This document shows, one piece after another, positions 34,801 to 45,362 of a stretch of DNA of 64,000 bases. Origin of the DNA: Trebouxia sp. TZW2008 (lineage: Eukaryota > Chlorophyta > Trebouxiophyceae > Trebouxiales > Trebouxiaceae). Location of the stretch: NCBI GenBank assembly GCA_002118135.1, contig BDIU01000136.1, forward strand, positions 558,001 to 622,000. Reading direction: 5' to 3'. Position 1 is the stretch's first letter. Each line of letters begins with the position of its first letter. A model generated the notes under the pieces. The model was not told the origin of the DNA, searched no databases, and saw nothing but the letters and a program-made list of their open reading frames with translations. Made by a program: the position numbers and the translations under genes.

Positions 34801-37800
34801 TCCTCAGAGGTATTGCGCAGGTAGGCTTTCCTCATCAGGCCTAGTTTCCTGTGTGCTGCATACTATACATGTTTGCATTTTGGATTATGCACAGCTCAAG
34901 TCGCAAGCTGCAGCACTCAATGCCTCTGCTGTTGGGAAACCCCTGTCTGGGCATTGCACAAGGGTCAGCACGAGCCTGCCCAATATGTCATGTCAAGCTC
35001 ATTTGCAGCATATATGGCTCATCCTCCTCGCCCAAATGCCCCGAGTCACTACACACAACATCTAGCACCCGCGCTACAATGTTCACTACGTCATGATTAT
35101 TGCTAACATCAATCGGTCATCGAGCACATCAGATCAGCTTAGTCATACAGCACTCCCAGCACCATTGGCCTGCATGCCACCTCCTGACTGCAGACCTTTG
35201 TGCTTCTTCTTGTGCATATTCTTGCCATATTGAGCCTGTCTCTGCCATGCTTTGCAGTCCCCCTGGATCATAGATGGGCAGCGTAAGGGAGTGTCCTCTG
35301 TGGAGGAGCGCATTGCTGATGCTGTGCTACCTGCCTTTCAAGCAGACAGGCATAAGTTTATGACTGCTGGTGAGCAGTGCCGGCATCAAGAAGCATATTC
35401 ATGCAGCATTTCCCAAGGAGGTCCTTGACAGAATTTGATGCTGTTGATCACTTCTACGAACTCATGATTGGTTTGAGAGGAGATATGTTGCATGTTCTGG
35501 TCACAACGCTTGGCAGAGGTCATGCACGCTCATCTTAGCAACTTGCCAACAACCTATGAATGCACTCAACAGCCAAGACCCTCTTCACAGTTGTGACAGT
35601 CTGTTTCACTGAAGTCACGCATATGCCTTGCATCAATCATGCACAGCTGCTTTGGCCATCAGCTTATGTTAGTCTGGATGTGCCAAAGGGTTGTTAGTCA
35701 TTTGTGCTGCCACCATGCACCACAGAATGGCACATGCGGCTTGTCTTCAGTTGCCGTTGCAACCTGCCTGACTGCTGCAGGACGGGAAGACTTCGATGTG
35801 CGCATGCTAGGCTCTGGTAGACCCTTTGTGCTGGAGATTATCAATGCCAGAGCTGAAATTCCCTCACCAGCAGCATTCCATGAGATGCAGTCCAAACTAG
35901 AACAGGTGATTGCAGAAAGGTTTCATGTGTTTCTGACCATGCTGATTGCTGACGCTGTACATTGCAAAGGAGAACATGCAGTGTGGATTTGCACGAGAAG
36001 AATGTCATGATGGATGCAGCGCATGTTAGATGTGCAATGTTGACAGCAGTTTGCAAGAGCGATTCAATCTGCAACTGTCGACAAGTAACGTGTCCCAAGA
36101 GCTTGCAATGCTTCTGACCATCAGCCACCACAACCAAAACATCAAAGCCCTGATGTGTTTGTGACACATGTCAGCATGTTGCAGCAGTGTTTGCAAATGC
36201 TCAGAATCTGTCAAGTGCTGCAGGAAGATCATGGGGTGCAAGTGCAAGCCCTGCAGTCAGTCCCCCGCTCAATTTGTTCCCTCCTCAAGGTGCGTAAATA
36301 TGCTGCTGAGCCTTGAAGTGAGTTGTCCTGTGATTTTATTATGTCCTCAGCTTTTTTACCGGGGCTCTCAATTCTTGTTTTGACATACAAGGCCAGTTGA
36401 TGCTCTGTACTGTCTGTGGAATGCTGTCCACATTACATGTTTCCATTTGTTTTGTAGCTGCCCCAATCAGACTGTGACAATTGCAAGTCCAGCTAATGCT
36501 GCAGGCTGGCGAGTCAGAAAAGCAAAAGTCATACACAGCCATCTGTCAGCTGCCTGTTGCAGTCACACCTGACATGATCAACACCATCAACACCACCAAA
36601 GACTTGGAGCTGCATCAGCAGACACCAATCAGGGTGTCAAGGCGCAGAGCAAATTTGGTGCGGCACAGGACTGTGTACGAGCTCAGCTGTGAACCTGTTG
36701 CGGGCAGTCCCAAGCACCTGATACTGCATTTGCGGACACAGGCAAGCCCCACTTACTGTGTTCAAAACTCGAAGGTCACTTTGGTGTGAGTCCACGGTGT
36801 ACGAGCTCAACTGTGAACCTGTTGCGGGCAGCCCCCAGCACCTGGTTCTGCATCTGCGCATATAGGCAAGCGTTATAAGTGTTCTGGTCACTCTGTGGCT
36901 ACTGTGATTGCTCCTCAGCTCTGTCACATGCATGAAACAAAAAGAACTGTGCAGCACATTCTGCTGTTGGTGTTTGGCAAAATGTCATCACCCTGGTTCT
37001 CAAGCACCTGGTCCTGCGTTTGCCCACACAGGCAAGCCTCACTTACTGTATTTGAAACTCAAAGGTCACTTTGGCATGAGGCTGCAACACAGACTGCACT
37101 CAAGCTGATGCATGTGTTCCTCCGTTTGCGCACACAGGCAGCCTCACTTATTGTGCTCGAAGGTCACTTTGGCATAAGTTTGCGACACAATTCCCACTTG
37201 AGCTGATGCATGTGGCCCTCCATTTGCGCCCACAGAAAAGCCTTATAAGTGTTCTGGTAGCTCTGTGGCTACTGTGATTGCTCCCCAGCTCCGTCACGCG
37301 CATGAATCATGAAGGATTGTGCAGCACATTCTGCTGTTGATGTCTGACAGACATGTCATCATGCTGGCTCCCAAGCACCTGGTCCTACGTTTGCCCACAC
37401 AGGCAAGCCTCACTTACTGTGTTTGAAACTTGAAGGTCACTTTGGCATGAGTTTGTGACACAGATTGCATTCAAGCTGATGCATATGGTCCTCCGTTTGC
37501 GCACACAGGCAGCCTCACTTATTGTGCTTGAAGGTCACTTTGGCATAAGTTTGTGACACAATTCCCACTTGAGCTGATGCATGTGGTCCTCTGTTTGCGC
37601 ACACAGGCAAGCCCCACTTATCGTGCTTGAAAGTCAAAGGTCGCTTCGGCATGAGTCTGCGATGCAAATCGCACTTAAGCTGATGCATATGTCACACGAT
37701 CTGCTGTGCTTGCAGTTTTGCGGCTGCCACGCTTGCTCTCCTTCTGTAGCATTGCTGATGATGTCTGGCACAACTATTACTGTGTTGGCTCATGCATCTG

Positions 37801-38374
37801 GCAATGCAGGCACACTAATCAAATTCTGTGCACCGTGGTTGCAAAAGCATACAAAGCTGGTGGCCATTGTCAATTTGCCTTGTCCAATCTTGTATATCCA
37901 CCTCAGCAGCTTACATCACACTGCACTACATGGGACGTGAGACCATGAACAACGTTTCATACCAGATATAATCTTCTTTTGCACTAGACACAAAGCTGTC
38001 ACAGTGCTTTAGCTACCAAGGAAATTGTCCTTAAATTGAATTGTCCTAACTCAAAGATACCTCTGCAGTCAGAATGCAGTGCTTGGTCCTCTATTGCCTT
38101 GTCCTTACATCAAGAATATCCCTACATTGAGTACCCTTACAACAAGAAGTTATTGTAGTGACCACGGTCCAAGCAATGATTTCTTTTTCTGTCCCTGTAG
38201 GCTGGCACATATATCAAAGAGTTTGTGAACAGTGATGAGGGAAGGACACAACCGCACTTGGCTGCTTTGCTCAGGCTGGATGCCCCTGCGGCCATTCTTG
38301 AATTGAACGTTGATCAAGTTCACATGAGCTTCCTCCATGATCATGCAGATCAGAATGGCAGTAAGGATGCTTGA
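31885..38374 (+). CDS. PUS10: PUS10 tRNA pseudouridine synthase
   Basis: PUS10 makes pseudouridine 54/55 in tRNA and, in animals, also acts in miRNA processing. Exons: 31885-31968, 32031-32192 (or ending near 32167), about 32311-33265, 33544-33905, 34639-34820, 35258-35369, 35781-35905, 36224-36289, 36493-36741 and 38201-38374. Zinc-finger cysteines appear as ICSRCCLRFVG and later CPACLGVLQ, so a very long Ala/Ser/His/Gln-rich insertion of about 250 residues splits the finger. Conserved blocks are SPWIIDGQRKGVSSVEERI, the catalytic REDFDVRMLGSGRPF, AGESEKQKSYTAICQ, and the C-terminal AGTYIKEFVNSDEGRTQPH. Phases agree throughout if exon 2 ends near 32167. The last intron needs a GC donor (CAG|GCAAGC), and that exon end is repeated about eight times inside the intron. 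Confidence 0.93.
32445..32515 (+). repeat. Coding 21-base tandem repeat in PUS10 exon 3
   Basis: Three to four in-frame copies encode TAPQPHV or TAPHPCV. This is part of the longer low-complexity insertion. Further downstream (32640-33080) longer degenerate in-frame repeats carry ASAAAADS and NTAGAGA motifs. Confidence 0.9.
33496..33580 (+). repeat. Tandem copy of a PUS10 exon start with acceptor
   Basis: TTACAG|NCAGGAGGG followed by CATGYGCCAA occurs twice about 44 bases apart. The second copy (33544) is the used acceptor and matches the family frame. Confidence 0.85.
33820..34050 (+). repeat. Tandem copy of a PUS10 exon end with donor
   Basis: The exon end encoding a Gly/Lys/Arg-rich basic stretch (KRGRPKVIYAG) and its donor GCAG|GTA is repeated about 130 bases downstream, inside the intron, with the same GTACAAGC and CATNTATGCAG|GTA pattern. 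The basic stretch itself looks like a nuclear localisation signal. Confidence 0.88.
36650..37690 (+). repeat. Eight-fold tandem array of a PUS10 exon end with a GC donor
   Basis: The end of exon 36493-36741 and following intron bases recur near 36840, 37020, 37120, 37220, 37395, 37500 and 37600. Most repeat units carry CRTTTGCGCACACAG|GCAAGC or a close variant, then CACTTAYTGTG and AAGGTCACTTTGGCATRAG. There is higher-order structure: about 375 bases including a GTTCTGGTCACTCTGTGGCT block occur twice (about 36865 and 37240). Confidence 0.92.
38008..38160 (+). repeat. Dispersed intronic repeat, copy D (PUS10 last intron)
   Basis: Contains the most intact core, CTGCAGTCAGAATGCAGTG, then TTGCCTTGTCCTTACATCAAG and AATATCCCTACATTGAGTA. 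Ends about 40 bases before the acceptor of the final exon. Confidence 0.78.
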
Positions 38375-38773
38375 TGAATCACCAAAACTTGAAATGAAAG
38401 TCACTGTATATCTGTGTTGAGGGGCAGCGCTCGGATTGATGGATCATTGGCAACGCTTCTTGCTCATGCAATTTTGATTAGCAAAGCAAGTGGAGGCCAA
38501 TTTGTAGGAGAGAATGCTGCACAAAATGCGTTCTGTCAGTGCAGTTTTGAGATTTCTTGCACTAGAGAATTCTCTCCAAGTAAATAAAATGCAATTTGTC
38601 GTGAAATTCTGAAGACAACTCGCAGCATGAGCACAGCACGGCAATCTGGCAGAGCAGGTCATCAGACTACTCAAGTAGCTGGGAAATCAGTGCCGCGTCG
38701 GCATGCGTGTCGCCTGGTGGCATCGACGCTTTGATCTCTTTTGTGCGTTCATGCCGTCTTGACTTTCACGGCT
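38375..38773. promoter_or_regulatory. Intergenic region, PUS10 3' end to E3 ligase start
   Basis: About 400 bases between two plus-strand genes. CpG content rises in the last 100 bases. Holds the PUS10 3' UTR and the promoter of the E3 ligase; no exon seen. Confidence 0.45.
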
Positions 38774-41560
38774 ATGCTTTCTCGAGTGAGCAACAGCGGT
38801 GAAGCACCTCGCGTCTATGAACTGAATCGGCCCGAATTGGCCGATAGAGGCTTGAGCTTTGGCAGGAACACAGATTGCGACTTCGTGCTGTTCACCGACG
38901 CTTTACCGCTGCTCATATCCAGAAAGCACGCGAAGCTGGTTGTAGTTGATCGAACACTAAGCATTCAAGACAATGGGAGCACCAATGGAACGTATGTGAA
39001 CGAGGCTCGTCTGCATCGAGCAGAGTCTCGGCAGCTAGCAAATGGAGATGTCATCTCTTTTGGCGGGCCTAAACACATCACAAGGGACGGCCAGCAGCAC
39101 AACAATCCCTTCATCTATACTTTGTCTGGGGTACAGTCTTTGACAGGGCAAAGACACTCAGCATCAGCACCAGACTTGACAGCTGCTGCTGCAGCAGAGG
39201 CTCGATCAGCAGCTGCTGCAGCAGCAGAGGCTCGAATAGCTGCCGCTGCAGCACAGCCAGTGAGAGTCAACGAGACAGCACAGCCAAGGCCTGCACCTGA
39301 ATCTGTTGTAGACCTGACAGGCGGAGGTCCTTTGACGACAAGGCCATCCAACGTTGTAGACCTGACTGACAGTCCAGACCCACATGTAAGCCCTCATTGA
39401 CCGAAACACGCTCCCAGACAATGCAGCTATTTACCATGATGTCCTTCATGTTCTTCTTATGTCGCCCACGCGACTTTCGATTGCACCTTGACTCAAATGC
39501 TAAAAGCTTCCTGAAAATGCGTCAATAGGTGATTTGCCATGTTTCTGACTGTGGCTTGTCCAAATCACAGGTCCCCATCAGGCGCCCCACAGTCAGCCGT
39601 CTGACATCAAACAGGCAGCTACATACTTGTCCTGCCCAGGCACCAGTCCCGCCGCCGCAGCAGCAACAGCCGCAGCAGCAGCAGCCGCAACAGCAGCAGC
39701 AGCAGCAAAAGCGGCAGCCCAGGACAGTGCAATCCAATGCGCTGGTAAGTGATTCCCATTCAGGAGTCATTGGCAGCTCATGCCATACTCTGCATGCAGG
39801 CTGGTCAAATAAATGCCTGAGTTGTTGGCAGCTCTTGAGATGTCTTGCATGCAGGCTGGTCAGAAGAGTTCAAAGTCGGAAGAGCTGGCAGCAGGTGCTA
39901 GCACATCTGCCCCTGACGGCACTGCAAAGCAAGCACTGGAAAATGAATTTGAGTGCACAGTCTGCAGGGTAAGGCTATATGTCTTTGCTGCGCTACTTCT
40001 TCTGACATAGGCTCCTCTTTCAATGCCCAACGGCATAGACTGTGTGTGTTGTTTCCGTTTTCCGGTATGGTCTGCCATCACTAGTACAAGCCACCTGCAC
40101 TTCTGCTGCCAGTCTTGGGACTGTTAACAGATCAACAAGTGCAAGCAAACTGTCTGCTTGTGCCTGCAGGATTTCATGGTTGTCACACACTCTGTGGTAC
40201 CATGTGGGCATATGTTCTGTGGAGAGTGCCTCAGCACATGGTTGCAAAGGAATCCCACCTGCCCCAAATGTAGGTCCGCTGCAACAGCCCCGCCAGTGCG
40301 CGCCATAGCAGTAGACAATATCCTTGAGACCCTAGTAGAGACAACCATGTCAGTGGAGGATTTGCAGCACCGTCAGCAGCGAAAACAGCACTGGCAGTCG
40401 CGTGCAGCGTCTATTGAAGCCAAGATGAAAGCCTTATTTCAGCAGCCGGTTCCAATTGCGTTTCAGCCAGGTCGAGGGCAGCCCTTACCTCCATGGGAGT
40501 ACCAAGCACTAGCTGACCAAGCAAGGCAACAGGCTATGGATGGCATGCGCGGTGAGTCAAACACATTCTGCAGTAAACTTGCAGGAGCCGAGCGACTCCC
40601 ACATCAAAGCAGCTCTGCCTAGTGTGGCTTGGCTACATGTTCCAGAGGTGTAACATGGCATTTAGGCAGTTGCAATCAGCTCGCCAAGTGCAGAGCCTCA
40701 TTGAATCCGGCAGTGACAAGCTCACATGTCACGACGTTGCACTGACTGCCATAGCATCAGCTTGACTCGTTTTGCTGCAGCTGCAGTGAGAGTCAGAAAC
40801 CTGGCATATGTACCTGCCCCATCAGAGTCAACCAGCTATGTGGTTTCAAGACAGCTTTCTGCGCACAGAGTCCTGTGCAAACAGTGTCGTTTGCCAATTG
40901 CTCACAATTTACCACAGATAGGCTACAATTATCGCAATCAAATGCGCTGGTATCATTTGGGCTGCTTGTCACATGAACGATGGCGGGAAGCAGCTGCACC
41001 AGGGCGCCTTGTTGGCCTTCCAATGCTTGAGCCTTCTCAGCAGGTGAATCTCCATTGCTTTGCTTCTGCCCTTTGACACTTGAGACTCGTTGACTGTGCG
41101 TCATCACTGATGACCAACAGTGGCATCTCAGCCGACAGCACAGTAAACCTCAAAACGTCCTCAGCCACCAATAACTTCAGATTTACATGACTCCGCTCAT
41201 TTGCTGAGGTATTCAGTTGCTCATAATACATGTCATGGGGCATCATCAAATCTTCAATGCTGCCTTCATCAGCAGGGCTGTGCTATCTGGTCATAGCATC
41301 GTGCTTGTCGCCCTGCTGCGATGTCTTGCCTGCAATGAAGCCATGGCTTGCAGTCAAGTTATTGCTTGCAATCGATGCAGTGTTTGCATTCAAGCCATGA
41401 CCAGCAATCAGTGCCGTCTTTGCATTCAAGCCATTGCCTGCAATCAAGTCATTGTCTGCGATCAATGAATGCATTGTCTGCCGTGCTCAGCAATGTGGAT
41501 GCTCATGTGAGCACTTGTTGTCTGCAGCAAGATGTGGCTGGGCGGCTCACACGGTCATGA
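38774..41560 (+). CDS. FHA-RING E3 ubiquitin ligase with PARP-type zinc finger
   Basis: Architecture suggests a phospho-threonine-reading ubiquitin ligase of the CHFR/RNF8 kind, probably in DNA-damage or mitotic signalling. Exons 38774-39385, 39571-39744, 39855-39968, 40170-40551, 40781-41043 and 41528-41560 are phase-consistent and give 525 residues. The FHA domain (about residues 5-120) shows FGRNTDCDF, SRKHAKL and NGSTNGTYVN. An Ala-rich stretch and two VVDLT motifs (SUMO-interaction-like) follow. Exon 2 encodes a polyglutamine tract. The RING is C3HC4: CTVCRDF...PCGHMFCGECLSTWL...CPKC, split by an intron after CTVCR. A later CKQC...WYHLGCL pattern is a PARP-type zinc finger. Exon 5 has a six-base alternative acceptor (CTGCAG|CTGCAG|). 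The last exon is only 33 bases and is the least certain. Confidence 0.9.
39655..39715 (+). repeat. CAG/CCG trinucleotide tract encoding polyglutamine
   Basis: A (CAG)n tract interrupted by CCG codons encodes PQQQQPQQQQPQQQQQQQ within exon 2 of the E3 ligase. Such tracts are length-variable hot spots. Confidence 0.95.
41335..41480 (+). repeat. Minisatellite in the last intron of the E3 ligase gene
   Basis: Degenerate units of about 26 bases with GCAATCAAG, CATTGCTTGCA or CATTCAAGCCATGNC words recur five to six times. No coding role seen. Confidence 0.8.
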
Positions 41561-42504
41561 GATGATTGCGCTAGAGCTCTTGGGTCAGGTGAAGAAGATG
41601 GTGTATGGTTCTTTGCCTTGTATTGGACAGCTGCTGCGCTCATCTCAACTGCAACAATACTTCTGAGCGTGAAGTCGATTTTTTCGTGCTCACATCTCAA
41701 AGAATTGCCAAGCTTGTTTACGCAGCTTTGGCCATGCTATTGGTCGTTGCTGCTGCATTTGCTGTCATCAAGCCAGCCTGCCATGCTGTGTGAAGACGAG
41801 TCCCAGGTTCAATGTCCAGCTTGTTAGCAAGTCTTTGAGAGTGAATATTGCTTGCATCAAGTGCAGTTGCTCAGGCCATCAAGATTGTTATAAGGAATAG
41901 ACAGCTGAATTCTTCATCTTGCTGAAATGTTGGCTGTCACATGCAAACCCTTCAACACATTGTACAAGCCTGTGCAACAAGTGAGCAGCGTTTACGAGTA
42001 TAGCCCCAGATCAACAAGAACATCATGATCATATACATGTCGAGCAAAGTTTTCCCTGCAGAATTGCACTTGTATGCCATTGATCATGTGTTTGCACTTG
42101 CAGCAGCAGGCATTTCCTACCATTTCAGGCATCACTGTGATTGTATTGTGTCGACACATGATACAGGCTTGTCTAAACCACTGTCATGCCTGGTTTGCTG
42201 CAGCATCATCCAATCAGGAATGCTCAGCTGGACTTGGTGGTAGCTATCTGAATACAAGAAGCAAAGTCAGACTGTCTTTTCAGTACTTTTGAATCCAAAA
42301 TGCAAAGAGAATAGCTCACCTGAGGCAAGATAGCTTCACTGATTTCCAGGGCACAACTAATGCCTTCTCGTCGCTATACTGCATCCAACTGCAGTTGAAA
42401 ACTGCATGACAAGTGAGCATGATGCTCCCCTGATCCAGCAGCTGTGCACAACTTGCCCACGACAGCGTGGAGTCAGCTAGAATTGTAGCTATTGCTGTGG
42501 CCTA
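41561..42504. other. Tail-to-tail intergenic region after the E3 ligase
   Basis: About 940 bases with short frames only. A hydrophobic run near 41705-41790 (LVYAALAMLLVVAAAFAV) is noticeable but lacks a supportable gene structure. Confidence 0.4.
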
Positions 42505-42950
42505 CTATCTGCTGCGGCTGTGTCTGTGGCGGCTCTGAAAGGCAGCCGTGTGGCTGATTAGATGACTGCGCCTCTGTGCAACAAGAAGGTGGTCTTGCTG
42601 CAGACATTTGGCTGGGTTCTACAGCCAAAAAGCACAGCGTTGTGAGTAGGTAAGCAGACTTTGACTGGGCCACACGTCAGCATCCATGGTTGTTGCCTGC
42701 AAGGAAGCTGACCAGCAGCAGTGATGATATCATTGCCAGAGCCGCCGCGTCTTGTGAATGCGTGGGCCATACCTACCTTCAAGGCAATTGCTAGTTGAGC
42801 TGCCGTCACAGCTTTCTGTGCAGCCTGCTGTGCAGCATGTGCAGTGCTTGCTGTGGAGTCCTCCAGAAAAGCGTCATTTGCAAATTGACCCGCTTGCACA
42901 GTAGTGTTGCCTGAAGTGTCTTGACTTGATTTGATTCCAAGCCCATGCAT
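42505..42950 (-). CDS. Hypothetical small protein (weak)
   Basis: An ATG at 42950 opens MHGLGIKSSQDTSGNTTVQ and an Ala/Gln-rich helix-like HAAQQAAQKAVTAAQLAIALK before an AAG|GTAGGT donor at 42776. A phase-0 second exon 42618-42505 would add about 37 residues, giving 95. The second exon is Ser/Arg/His-rich and unconvincing. No family is recognised. It lies head-to-head with ATPAF1. Confidence 0.32.
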
Positions 42951-43728
42951 GTTGCCTTGTTTCCACGTACCCTTGTAGACCCTGCATCAGACCCTTACTC
43001 ATGCGTTATATGCATCACCAACCCAGATTCGTTGCAGAGTGAAAGCCTACGTCTGGTCGGTCCAGTAATATACGCCAAAGCCGTCCATCTGGTTGTCCAG
43101 AAACTCGCCTTCGTACCTGCTATGAAAGTTTGTTTCTCAGGACAAGTTCTTCTCACGGTGCTACGTGCAGCAGAAATCTCACCTGTGTCCGTCTGCAAAT
43201 GCGGACACACCCCGAATGTGGCATGCGTTGTGTTTGACCAGGCCATCATAACTGCAAAAAGTCGGCGTGAGAAAAGCCACTCTCCGCTAGCCTTGTGTCA
43301 CAAGCGTGAAGAACACAAGCTACCGGGTCCCGTCATCCCATATCGCGCTCTGCCAGAAGGTATCGTCGTTACGGCCACTATGCATGCTGTTCAGCTGCCG
43401 CAGGCGTCAAAGACCCTGGCTGTAAGGGTGACAACTGATGAAGGACCTTTAAGCACAACGCATGCATGTCTGAGCCACAATGTGATGCTTCTATGCGAGC
43501 GCATCCGGCATCAGACAGACGCTGGCATAGGAGATCACATTAGTCACTCGGCCCTATTTATGACTTATGGATGACTTATCAATGACTTGCTACAGGACTC
43601 GCTATGCGCAATCGACACGGGCATGCCGATTTGCCCCCGCAGCTGCATACCATGTTTCGCCCATCTGCATTATCGTCTGTCTGAATGCCGAGTCGAAACA
43701 ACGTCTGAAGCAGTATCTGATCCCAAAC
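42951..43728. promoter_or_regulatory. Head-to-head region upstream of ATPAF1
   Basis: About 780 CpG-rich bases. One plus-strand frame is open for 209 codons (42945-43574), but its translation has no recognisable domain and antisense frames are similarly open, as expected in CpG-rich promoter sequence. Treated as promoter and 5' UTR. Confidence 0.4.
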
Positions 43729-44933
43729 ATGCTGCGGCATTTTGCGCAAAAGACTGCCCACGGTCTCCGCTCTTGCGCTTACTACGACACTTTCAGATGG
43801 CTGCACACGGGCGCACCTGCTGCTGCAGCTTTTGGCAGCACACTGCCATCCCCGACTAAGTTAGCTGCTATCGTCAACATGGACAAAATGTTGCAGCGTG
43901 ACCCGGAACAAATCACTGCTTTGTGGCAAGAGGTGAATCTGCCCACTCAAAGGCTTTGATGCTGTTGAAGAAGCTTTGAGGGCTTTATGCACAAAGAGTT
44001 GTGTGCTGCGACTGACAGAGTCTGCCAGCGGTGACTAAGTGACTGCAGCAACTTGCCCGTGCAGCACCATGCAAAAGATCAGAATGCTGCTGTCTTGAGC
44101 CGCACAGAATGGACAGCATACTCAGCACGAGCCAAAGCTTGGTAGGGCTCACAAAAATGTATGCTTGCATGCAATGCACACAAGATTGCTGCATGATGCA
44201 AAACATTGGTCAGTTTTTTGCTTCAAATGTTGGCCAACATCCTCACCGCTGATTTGATTGCTGCAGTCCATACTTTGTTATACCGCTTCGCAAGCCTCAA
44301 GGAGGATACCTATCACTGGTTTTGCAGCAGCAGTTGCCACTTGTGATCTTCACAACCCTTGAGGAGTTCCGCACGTGAGGATTAGGCTCAATGCTTCATA
44401 ACAGTGTGCTGTGTCATGTCCCGGCACTGATGTTTGTGTGTGAGGAAGTATCTGGAAAGTGTATCAATGCCATAGGCACTGACATTTGCGTACCTTGCAG
44501 ACTGCAGGATCAAGCACCACCTCATCTAGCAATTACGCACTATACAGAGCTTCTGGATGACAAAGGACTAGTTTTGGCCAAAGCTGATGCTATCAGCCCT
44601 CATCTGATCTCAACTGCAGAGGTATAACACATGTGTGACTCTGTGTGATCATATAAATACCATGCTGCTGGACAAGCATGCATGATCCTGGTCTTCCTGT
44701 CAGCTCTGTCACTCTCGACTTGTACGCTGTACGTGTAGAGTCAGCTCTCTCAAGAAGGCAAGCCTTGTCTGTGTCTCTGTGATCTGCAGGCCAGAACATT
44801 GATGACCCTTACATATGCTTTCTACACAGATCCTGTCAGCTTCCTGCATGTTCACAACTTCAACCACAACCCCGCTGAATTCGACTTTGCTGAGCTTGCG
44901 AAAGAGCTGGGCATAGGCCAAGCACCAACATGA
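43729..44933 (+). CDS. ATPAF1: ATP synthase F1 assembly factor 1 (ATP11/ATPAF1)
   Basis: ATP11 binds unassembled F1 beta subunits in mitochondria and prevents aggregation before assembly. Exon 1 (43729-43932) begins MLRHFAQKTAHGLRS, a basic amphipathic presequence, and carries LAAIVNMDKM...ITALWQE, the family N-terminal block. Exons 44267-44374, 44501-44621 and 44790-44933 follow in phase and encode PYFVIPLRKPQGGYLSL, LVIFTTLEEFR, HLAITHYTELLDDKGLVLAKAD and the C-terminus ending FDFAELAKELG, in the plant ATP11 pattern. At least one exon between 43933 and 44266 is unresolved; it must have a length two more than a multiple of three. Ends tail-to-tail with the FAP42-like gene. Confidence 0.88.
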
Positions 44934-45362
44934 CAAACAGCAGATGCTGTTGTTGCACACAAGCCTTCATATCAACGCTCAGCAGAACCTATTGGAACAG
45001 AAACTTCACATCTGTTGTGAAGTATGTGAGACCTCAAACGCTCAGCTATCACATGTTTGTGATACAGCTCATCAGTTGCGCATGCGTCACATCTTGAAGC
45101 CAATGGCTAGCCGGATGATCAGTTCTGTACTTGGTGCTTGAGGGTGTGATTGCAATCAAGGCGCTTCTGTCTCACTCGGAACAGTCGCCGATATGCACTG
45201 AAATACGTTTTGTAAACTCAAATTCAATCACAGATGGGCATTGTGTAGGACAGCAGGATGCATGCCATATTTGAATTGCTAGCCAATGCCTAACATACAC
45301 ATTACAGGGATAACACAAGCAAAAGTATTCTGCCACAAAGAATTCATTCACACAAAGACAAG
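44934..45362. other. Tail-to-tail intergenic region, ATPAF1 / FAP42-like
   Basis: About 430 bases, AT-richer, no exon seen. Likely the two 3' UTRs. Confidence 0.45.

Noticed and set aside
41605..41827. Short hydrophobic plus-strand frame that looks like a membrane helix
   Set aside because: Too short, no splice structure or start support, and not in the frame of any neighbour.
42945..43574. Plus-strand open frame of 209 codons upstream of ATPAF1
   Set aside because: No recognisable domain; antisense frames are equally open; it lies in a CpG-rich head-to-head promoter and overlaps another start.
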